From Caulobacter sp. Root343 (GTDB taxonomy: Bacteria; Pseudomonadota; Alphaproteobacteria; Caulobacterales; Caulobacteraceae), in assembly GCF_001425745.1 (NCBI RefSeq), contig NZ_LMDF01000007.1, forward strand, positions 62,899-126,898: a stretch of 64,000 nt of DNA. The letters are read 5' to 3'. This document shows, piece by piece, positions 34,487 through 41,383 of the stretch; within the stretch, counting starts at the first letter, position 1, and every line of letters starts with the position of its first letter. The position numbers and the translations under genes are program-made. A model generated the notes under the pieces. That model worked only from the letters and a program-made list of their open reading frames with translations. It made no database searches and had not been told where the DNA came from.

Positions 34487-36130
34487 ATGTTTCGTCAGCT
34501 GACATTCCTGACCGGGGTTCTGGTGGCCACGGTCGCGTCACAGGCCGTGGCCCAGCCCGCGTCGACCGTGCAGGCGGACGTGGTCATCTACGGCTGCACG
34601 TCCGCGGGCATCGCCGCCGCCGTCGAGGTCAAGCGCCATGGCCATAGCGTGAGCCTGCTGTGTCCCGGGGGGCATGTCGGCGGCATGAGCACCAATGGTC
34701 TTGGCTTCGCGGACGCGGGTGATCACGACGCGATCGGTGGACTGGCCCTGAAGTTCTATCGGGATCTGAAGGCCCACTACACGGCTACGGGCTATACGGG
34801 GCCAACCCGCGGCCAGACCGCCGAATCCCGGTCGGCAAACGACCGTGACACCATGTGGATCTTCGAGCCGCACGTGGCGGAAGCCGTCTACGGGCGCTGG
34901 CTTGAGGAGGCCGGCATTCGCCCCATCTTCAATCAGAAGCTGGTTTTGAGCCCAAAACAGGGGGTGTCTAAGGACGGCCCCCATATCCGCCAGATCCAGA
35001 CCGTCGATGGTCATGTCCACAAAGGACGGATATTTATCGATGCGACCTATGAGGGCGACTTGCTGGCGATGGCGGGGGTGTCGTTCACGACCGGCCGGGA
35101 GGCGAACGCCAAGTATCGGGAAACCCTCAACGGGATCCAGGTCGCCAACTCGACCAATCATCAGTTCGTCAAGGACGTGGATCCCTACGTCGTTCCGGGG
35201 GACCCGAGCAGCGGCCTGCTGCCTGGGATCGACCCCAAGCCCGCGGGGATCGACGGGGAGGGCGACAGCCGCCTACAGGCCTACAACTACCGGCTCTGCA
35301 TGACCAAGAGCCCGGCCAACCGGAAAGCGTTCCAGAAGCCCGATGGCTACGACCCCATGCGCTACGAGGTCCTGGCGCGGTATCTGGACGCCGGCTTCCG
35401 CGGTCCTTTCGGCATCTTCTCCAGCATCCCCGGCGGCAAGACCGACACCAACAACTTTGGTGCGTTCTCGACGGACGATATCGGCATGAACTACGCCTAT
35501 CCGACCGCGGACTACGCCGAGCGCGCCAAGATCGCCGACGAGCATCGGCGGTATCAGGAAGGCTACTTCTGGTTCCTGCAGAATGATCCCCGCGCTCCGG
35601 CGGATGTCCGCCAATCCATGGCGCCGTGGGGGCTTTGCGCCGACGAGTTCACCGACAACGGCGCCTGGCCACGCGAGCTCTATATCCGTGAGGCCCGCCG
35701 CATGGTCTCGGACTTCGTGATGACCGAAAACCACCTGCGCGGCCTAGTCCCGACACCCGAGCCCATCGGGCTGGGCTCCTACAATCTCGATTCCCACAAC
35801 GTGCGCCGTTATGTCGACGCCCGTGGCCATGTCCGAAACGAGGGCAATATCGAGATTTCCCCGGGGCGGGTTTATGGGATCAGCTATCGCGCGATCGTCC
35901 CGAAGCGGGCGGAGGCCGCCAACCTGCTGGCGCCGGTCGCAGTGTCGGCCAGCCATATCGCTTATGGGTCGATCCGCATGGAGCCGGTGTTCACGATCCT
36001 TGGACAGTCGGCGGGCGCGGCCGCGTCCCAGGCCCTCGAAGACGGCGTGGCGGTCCAGTCCATCGACTACGGCAAGCTGAAAAAGACCCTCCTGCAAGAG
36101 GGCCAGGTGCTCGACCCGTCAGCGAAGTGA
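34487..36130 (+). CDS. Exported FAD-dependent oxidoreductase (FAD_oxidored family)
   Basis: This 547-residue protein has a Sec signal (MFRQLTFLTGVLVATVASQAVAQ) followed by ADVVIYGCTSAGIAAAVEVKRHGHSV, a dinucleotide-binding fold with the normal first Gly-x-Gly replaced by GCTSAG, then GGHVGGMSTNGLGFAD. The C-terminal SHIAYGSIRMEPVFTILGQSAGAAASQA block contacts FAD in this family. It is the second such enzyme in the locus, and this one is periplasmic or secreted. Its reaction is unknown; relatives occur in bacterial polysaccharide-degradation loci. It follows the GH2 by 65 bp and precedes the tannase by 82 bp. Confidence 0.8.
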   Translation: MFRQLTFLTGVLVATVASQAVAQPASTVQADVVIYGCTSAGIAAAVEVKRHGHSVSLLCPGGHVGGMSTNGLGFADAGDHDAIGGLALKFYRDLKAHYTATGYTGPTRGQTAESRSANDRDTMWIFEPHVAEAVYGRWLEEAGIRPIFNQKLVLSPKQGVSKDGPHIRQIQTVDGHVHKGRIFIDATYEGDLLAMAGVSFTTGREANAKYRETLNGIQVANSTNHQFVKDVDPYVVPGDPSSGLLPGIDPKPAGIDGEGDSRLQAYNYRLCMTKSPANRKAFQKPDGYDPMRYEVLARYLDAGFRGPFGIFSSIPGGKTDTNNFGAFSTDDIGMNYAYPTADYAERAKIADEHRRYQEGYFWFLQNDPRAPADVRQSMAPWGLCADEFTDNGAWPRELYIREARRMVSDFVMTENHLRGLVPTPEPIGLGSYNLDSHNVRRYVDARGHVRNEGNIEISPGRVYGISYRAIVPKRAEAANLLAPVAVSASHIAYGSIRMEPVFTILGQSAGAAASQALEDGVAVQSIDYGKLKKTLLQEGQVLDPSAK

Positions 36131-36212
36131 GCGCCGACCGCAGTCGATGAGCGCATTCACATTAACATGGCCAAGCCAGCAGTCGGGCTTGGCCCTGAAA
36201 GGCGTCCAGACG

Positions 36213-37901
36213 ATGCAGTTACCGTGTGCTCGTTCAGGACTGGCGATGTGGATCCTAGCCGCACTCCTCATGCTCTTCGCGCAAAGCGCCTCCGCGGCGC
36301 CAGCGCCAGGCTCTCTCAACAGACAGTCTGCGCCAGGCGCGTCAGCGTGCGAGAGGATGCGCTCCGTGGAGCTTGACGGCGCAACCGTGAATTCGGTCAT
36401 GTTCACGCCCGCCGGCCAAGCGACCCTGCCTGGGCCGGATGGGAAGGACGCCCCCGCGACGCAGCTTCCGGCGTTTTGCCGCGTCAATTTGACGATGAGC
36501 CCGGAAAGCGGATCGGCGATCGCCGTCGAGCTTTGGTTGCCCGTCGCCGGTTGGAACGGACGGTTCCTGGCGACGGGAAATGGCGGCGGCGCGGGCAAGC
36601 TCTCCCTCAGAAATCCGATGACGCAAAATCTCCAGAGGGGGTTCGCGGTGGCGAACACCGATCTGGGCACCGCGCCAAATGCGCTCGCCGCCATAGGACA
36701 ACCGGCGCGGTGGCGCGACTTCGGCTATCGGGCCAACCACGAGATGGCGCGGGCGGCGCGAACCTTCATCAAAGCCTTCTATGGCCGGCCGGCGCGCCAT
36801 TCCTATTTCACGGGATGCTCGACGGGCGGGCAGCAGGCGCTGGTCAATGTCCAGCGCTATCCTGATGACTACGACGGCGTTCTGGTCGGCGCCCCGGCGC
36901 AAGATCGAACGCACATCCACATGTCCTTCGTCTGGAACTGGGACGCCCTGGTGGAGACGCCCGGCGCCACACTCTCCAATGAGAAACTGGCGCTGGTCCA
37001 TGCGGCGGTCGTGAAGGCCTGCGGAAACGGCAAGGATGGCGGCGCTCCGGGCGACGACTATCTCACCGACCCTCGAGGATGCAGATTTGAAGACGTAGCC
37101 GTTCCCCGCTGCGACACTGGAGACAAGGCCGATTGCCTAACCGACGTCCAACGCCTCGCATTGCGTCGAGTCTACGGCGGCGCGGTCAATCCCCGAACCG
37201 GCGAGCGGATTTATCCCCCCCTGGCGATCGGGGCCGAGACGACGCCCCCCGGCTTGGAGGCGCAACAACGCCCGACCTGGCCGCAACAAATGTTCTATCC
37301 GTTTTACTGGGCTCTGGGGCGCGACGGGTTTCAGCCGGCCTCGTTCGACTTCGATCGCGACGTCGATCAGATCGATGGCGTTTTGGCAGGTCTGCTCAAC
37401 GCGAACAGCACCGACCTAACCGCCTTTCAGCGGCGGGGAGGCAAGATCCTCTGGTATCATGGCCTGAGCGATCCGATCATCCCGTTTGACACCTCGATCG
37501 ACTACTACGAGCGACATGTGAGCGCGAACGGAGGTGATCTGGCCGCTGTCCAAACCTATATGCGCCTGTTCCTGGCGCCGGGCATGGGTCATTGCACGGC
37601 GGGACCGGGAGCTTGGAATATCGGTCAGGATGTGGCCCCCGGTACAGAGAGGTCGCCCGAGCGTGACGCGCTCTGGGCCCTGGTGCAGTGGGTTGAGAAT
37701 AATCGCGCTCCGACCCGACTGCTCGGCGTCCGCTTCCAGGATAACGATGTCCGCAAGCCCATCGTGGCGCAGCGTCCCCTGTGTCCCTATCCGGAGTTTC
37801 CCCGATATATGGGCGGGGACCCGGCGCTTGCGTCCAGTTTCCGCTGTCAGGTCCGGACACGGGGAAATATCCACGCGGTGGCGGCGCGATATCTTAATTG
37901 A
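36213..37901 (+). CDS. Tannase/feruloyl-esterase family protein
   Basis: This 562-residue exported esterase has a signal peptide (GLAMWILAALLMLFAQSASA). The tannase-family core shows LPVAGWNGRFLATGNGGGAG, DFGYRANHEMARAARTFIKAFYG, the nucleophile elbow GCSTGGQQA with Ser203, WYHGLSDPIIPFDTSIDYYE with the catalytic Asp, and LFLAPGMGHC with the His. Members hydrolyse gallate or hydroxycinnamate esters, so the substrate of this locus may carry aromatic acyl groups. The start at 36213 is chosen because it begins just before the signal; an in-frame ATG at 36147 would add 22 residues ahead of it. Confidence 0.87.
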   Translation: MQLPCARSGLAMWILAALLMLFAQSASAAPAPGSLNRQSAPGASACERMRSVELDGATVNSVMFTPAGQATLPGPDGKDAPATQLPAFCRVNLTMSPESGSAIAVELWLPVAGWNGRFLATGNGGGAGKLSLRNPMTQNLQRGFAVANTDLGTAPNALAAIGQPARWRDFGYRANHEMARAARTFIKAFYGRPARHSYFTGCSTGGQQALVNVQRYPDDYDGVLVGAPAQDRTHIHMSFVWNWDALVETPGATLSNEKLALVHAAVVKACGNGKDGGAPGDDYLTDPRGCRFEDVAVPRCDTGDKADCLTDVQRLALRRVYGGAVNPRTGERIYPPLAIGAETTPPGLEAQQRPTWPQQMFYPFYWALGRDGFQPASFDFDRDVDQIDGVLAGLLNANSTDLTAFQRRGGKILWYHGLSDPIIPFDTSIDYYERHVSANGGDLAAVQTYMRLFLAPGMGHCTAGPGAWNIGQDVAPGTERSPERDALWALVQWVENNRAPTRLLGVRFQDNDVRKPIVAQRPLCPYPEFPRYMGGDPALASSFRCQVRTRGNIHAVAARYLN

Positions 37902-38054
37902 GCGCCGCAGCGGCTATGAGCGCTAAGCCAAGCCTACTTCCGGGCGTGGTCGGAGAGGTCCGGTTACGGCGCAGCCCTAGCCGGCTGTGCAGGTTTTCGA
38001 TCGCAGAGCAGGGCGGGGTAGATTGCAACCTGTCTAGCCGTCGCGTCGCCAGGC

Positions 38055-38453
38055 TTAGAGCGACTTGCCGAACATGGTCGTTGGCTTGATGTCGGTGAAC
38101 TTGGCCACGTCGGCTCGAAGCCCAGCCATCTCGGGTTTGGCGAGGGCGGTCTCCAGGGCTTCGGACGACGCGAACTCGAAGTGGGCGATCATCACGAACG
38201 GCGGTGGCGTCGCGCCTCTTGGCGCGCCCTCGATCAGCGTGACCTTGTCGGCCTTCATCACGCGCATCACCATGGGGATGTGGGTGGCCAGGTAGTAGCT
38301 GGTGTCGAACCGCGCGCCGTCGTGGTTCGGGTAGATCACGTTAAAGCTGACGCTGGACTTTGGCTCCGCCGCCAGGGTCGATCCGGATGAGGCGGCCATT
38401 GTCACGCCGACGCCCGCCGCCGCGGTCAATCCCAAATCGCGCCTGCTCAACAT
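38055..38453 (-). CDS. EthD-family small exported protein
   Basis: This 132-residue protein has a Tat signal (LSRRDLGLTAAAGVGVTMAAS) and an EthD dimeric ferredoxin-like domain: SFNVIYPNHDGARFDTSYYLATHIPMV, then KVTLIEGAPRG, then FVMIAHFEFASSEALETALAKPEM. EthD-like proteins accompany degradation pathways and include decarboxylases and cyclases; function is not defined here. The start at 38453 (M28 of the longer frame) is the Tat-compatible one. It is convergent with the tannase, 153 bp apart. The 278 bp to its right (38454-38731) contain no recognisable gene. Confidence 0.75.
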   Translation of the reverse strand: MLSRRDLGLTAAAGVGVTMAASSGSTLAAEPKSSVSFNVIYPNHDGARFDTSYYLATHIPMVMRVMKADKVTLIEGAPRGATPPPFVMIAHFEFASSEALETALAKPEMAGLRADVAKFTDIKPTTMFGKSL

Positions 38454-38731
38454 CGTGGCGACCTTCCTCTCGAGCGCCAAGCAAAACGCGTGGCGACCGG
38501 AATTGCGCGAGCCGGTCTCGCATGCCGGGGCCATACACTCAGGCCGCGCCCGCCCTCAGTCAACGCGTCCAGAGATATCGACTATTCAGCAGGGCGCGGC
38601 CTTTGATTGCAGGGCTCGACCGAATGGTCGAAAGCGATGTTGCGGGTGACCAGGATGGTCAGCGGCGGACCGGCTCGCGAGGTCAGGGGGCGACTGCGGC
38701 CGCCGTTCGCGGATGACAGCGGCGGGCTATG

Positions 38732-39955
38732 CTAGTCCTCGCCCATTTTTCGCAGATTGGCTCGGGACGGCAGCAACTGGCTGATGAACGGCAGGATCGC
38801 CGCACCGACCGCCGGCGCATCGGCCGCCGTCGCCGCACGCAGGACGGGGGCGATGGTCGGCACCCCCTCGACCTTGGACAGTCTGCGATTGAGGGCGTGG
38901 ATCAGGTGGTCGACGATGTCGGCCGGAAGGCGGCCACCGACATAGATGGCCTCGGGATTGACCACGCAGCTGATGTTCAGAACAGGCTCGGTCAGGAGTT
39001 CGGCGGCCAGATCCACCCATTCGGCGAGGAGTGCTTGGCCGTCGGGCGGCAAGGCCGAAAGCTCCTCCGGGTGGGATAGGCTGAACCCGCCGCGCTCCAG
39101 ATGATCGTAGAGGGCTGAAAGCGACACGACGCCCTGTAGCGACCGCGCCGGGGAGCGGCGCGAGCGAACCGGCAGAAAGCCGATCTCGCCGCTGCGTCCG
39201 TTGGCCCCGCGGAAATGCTCGCCGTCGATGACCAGTCCCCCACCCAAGCCCGAGGTGATCAGGATGTAGAAGAAACTGGGCTTGCGCAGCCCATGGCCAA
39301 ATTGCGACTCGCCCAGCGCCGCGGCGGCCGCGTCGTTCTCGACGATGATTGGCAGGTCGAAGGCCGGCGACAACAGGGCGCGCACGTCCACGCTGCTCCA
39401 GGCCTCGTAGTCGGCGGGGCGGCGGGGCAGATCCACCTGGCCCATGTCGTCGGGCATGGCCACGCCAAGGCCTAGAACCGGCATGGCGGAAAAGTCCCAC
39501 CCCGAGAACATGCGTCCGGTCTCGTCCTGGAAAAACCTCGCCACGGCCTCGGGAGAGGCGAAGTCGATTTCGCGGGTCGCGCGTGATCGCACCCGGCCGG
39601 CGAAGTCGAGCAAGACGATCGTGATGTGATCGCGGTCGATGTTCATGCCAAGCGAGAAGCAACCATCGGGATTGATGGCCAATTGCATGCCCGGCTGCCC
39701 TCGACCTCCGCGCACGCGTCCCACCTCGATGACCAGCTTCTGATCCAGCAGCCGCTTGGTGATGTTCGCGATGGCCGGCGGCGTCAGACCGGTGATCGTG
39801 GCCAGGTCCGGGCGGATCACGGGGCCAACGACCCGGATGGCCTGTAGGGTTACCCGCTGATTGTAGTCGCCAGCCCGCTCGAGGTTGGTGCCCGACAGGC
39901 GCGGCCCAGTAGCCTTGCTTCTTTCCGGACGGGTTGTTCCGGCGGGTCTTCGCAT
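38732..39955 (-). CDS. ROK-family regulator lacking the zinc-site residues
   Basis: This 407-residue protein pairs an N-terminal winged helix (VTLQAIRVVGPVIRPDLATITGLTPPAIANITKRLLDQ) with a ROK sugar-kinase-like domain (GMNIDRDHITIVLLDFAG, PIIVENDAAAAALGE, ITSGLGGGLVIDG, GANGRSGEIGFLP). In classic ROK proteins a His follows GEIG and a Cys-x-Cys-Gly-x-x-Gly-Cys motif binds zinc; both are absent. It is therefore a transcription factor, not a kinase, that senses a sugar released by the locus (GlcNAc or mannose are reasonable). The start at 39955 is chosen over 40018 because the extra 21 residues are Arg-rich and unconserved. Confidence 0.85.
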   Translation of the reverse strand: MRRPAGTTRPERSKATGPRLSGTNLERAGDYNQRVTLQAIRVVGPVIRPDLATITGLTPPAIANITKRLLDQKLVIEVGRVRGGRGQPGMQLAINPDGCFSLGMNIDRDHITIVLLDFAGRVRSRATREIDFASPEAVARFFQDETGRMFSGWDFSAMPVLGLGVAMPDDMGQVDLPRRPADYEAWSSVDVRALLSPAFDLPIIVENDAAAAALGESQFGHGLRKPSFFYILITSGLGGGLVIDGEHFRGANGRSGEIGFLPVRSRRSPARSLQGVVSLSALYDHLERGGFSLSHPEELSALPPDGQALLAEWVDLAAELLTEPVLNISCVVNPEAIYVGGRLPADIVDHLIHALNRRLSKVEGVPTIAPVLRAATAADAPAVGAAILPFISQLLPSRANLRKMGED

Positions 39956-40123
39956 GGGTCGTCCTCTTCGTCTTCGACTCAAGCGCCGTAGGGCCGTCAG
40001 CCCTGGAGTATTGAGCACGCCTAGGCCTGAAAAAAGATCGCGTTCCGGAGGGTCGGCGAGCCTCTTGGCGTCCTGGCCGGGTCTTTGTTCAGGGGCGCAA
40101 GAGCCCTGTGGCGGATGGAGCCG

Positions 40124-40864
40124 CTATTGACCGCTGCTGAGTTCGGCGACGACGTCATAGGCGTCGCCTCGATAGTAGGATTGGGAAAACTCCGCCGCAC
40201 GACCGTCCGGAAGGAAACCGCGTCGCTCGATCAGCAGGCCGGCGTCGCGGGCCGCGACCCCGAGGCTGTCGGCCTGGGCCTTGGTAAGCGCGATCGCGCG
40301 CAAGCGCTGAAGGGCGCGCACCGGACGATAACCGGACTGTGCGAGCGCCTCGTAGAGCGAGTCTCCAACCGCCTCGATCGAGGGCAGGCAATAGGCCGGG
40401 ATGGTCGCATATTCCAGCGCCATGGGCGCATCGTCGGCGTAGCGGATGCGGTGGAAGCGATACACCGCCGCGCCCGGTGAGAGTCCGAGCGACAAGGCCT
40501 CCTCGGGCGTCACCGCGCCGAGCGAGCGATTGATCCATACGCTATGGGGGCGGCGGCCTCGCGACACCATGTCCTCGGAGAACGACGACAGTCTGGAGAA
40601 GCTCTTCTCGACGCGGCTGGTCACGAAGGTGCCCGCGCCCCGGTGGCGACTCAACAGGCCCTCGTCCACCAGGCCGCTCAACGCCTTGCGCACCGTGATG
40701 CGGGAGACCGCGTACTCCTCCGCCAGATCCCGTTCGGCGGGAATGGCCGCGTCGTGCTGCAGGACGCGGCCCTGGATGGCGCTTCTGAGCACACGTTGTA
40801 GCTGCAGGTAGAGGGGGAGGGCGTCATCGGCCTCGAGCCGGCCCACGAGATCGGAGAAGGACAT
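40124..40864 (-). CDS. GntR-family regulator, HutC/UTRA subfamily
   Basis: This 246-residue protein has a GntR winged helix (LPLYLQLQRVLRSAIQGRVLQHDAAIPAERDLAEEYAVSRITVRKALSGLVDEGLL) and a UTRA effector domain (GRRPHSVWINRSLGAVTPEEA through AEFSQSYYRGDAYDVVAEL). UTRA regulators such as NagR/YvoA and DasR bind phosphorylated amino sugars, so GlcNAc-6-P from the N-glycan core is a plausible ligand. The start at 40864 has an AGGGAG site 4 bp upstream. It is divergent from the big TonB-receptor/GH operon and lies 106 bp from the ROK gene's longer start, so the two may be one transcription unit. Confidence 0.9.
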   Translation of the reverse strand: MSFSDLVGRLEADDALPLYLQLQRVLRSAIQGRVLQHDAAIPAERDLAEEYAVSRITVRKALSGLVDEGLLSRHRGAGTFVTSRVEKSFSRLSSFSEDMVSRGRRPHSVWINRSLGAVTPEEALSLGLSPGAAVYRFHRIRYADDAPMALEYATIPAYCLPSIEAVGDSLYEALAQSGYRPVRALQRLRAIALTKAQADSLGVAARDAGLLIERRGFLPDGRAAEFSQSYYRGDAYDVVAELSSGQ

Positions 40865-41383
40865 GGAACTCCCTGTGGATTTCATGGGTAGGCGCCATTG
40901 GGCGCCAGTGCGCGCGCGGGGCGAGGCGCTCGGATGGGGTCCGGCTCGCTTGCGAGACCGCTGCAGGGTTCAGGATAAGACCACTTGGAGCCCAGACGAA
41001 AACCTCATCAATTTGCTTTAAATTTGATCGGATGCGCCACAGGTGCCAACGGTGAAGTTTGTCTCCGCCTAGCCGAGCCGCGGGGCGCATCACCATCACA
41101 TGGTTGAAAAGTAAGGTATTACTCCACTTTTTAAGCAGCTCGAACGACCGCCCTGAGGGTGCGGCGGCGTCCGTAGAGTGGCGACTTTATGCGGCTGTGG
41201 GAAATTATATATGAAATTTGATTTTACTATTTGACGATGTTGCCAGCGCGGTCCTAGGGTCCAATTCGTATCAGGTATCTCAATGGTCCTGAATTGGTAT
41301 GCATGACTTTTGAGAACCTTGAGCGGCCGTCGCCTCGACGGTCTGGCGAGGGGGCGACGGCGCCCAAGGGGAGGAACTCGGAC
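40865..41383. promoter_or_regulatory. 519-bp control region between the GntR gene and the glycan operon
   Basis: There is no gene here. The region has AGTAA-GGTA-TTACT (41110-41123), an AT-rich block with ATTATATATG (about 41199-41236), and a promoter with operator-like repeats at 41231-41300. The receptor start at 41384 has a GGGGAGG ribosome site. The region is long enough to hold sites for both local regulators. Confidence 0.6.
41231..41300 (+). promoter_or_regulatory. Promoter with flanking operator-like repeats, glycan operon
   Basis: TTGACG (41231-41236) and TAGGGT (41255-41260) are 18 bp apart. Just downstream, CCAATTC (41261-41267) and GAATTGG (41291-41297) are inverted; the same stretch has direct half-sites ATTCGTAT (41264-41271) and ATTGGTAT (41293-41300). 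ATTGGTAT resembles half of a NagR/DasR-type operator, which suits repression by the UTRA regulator. Confidence 0.5.

Noticed and set aside
41294..41383. Extended N-terminus for the TonB receptor
   Set aside because: It overlaps the operator-like repeats and precedes the signal peptide; the ATG at 41384 has the ribosome site.
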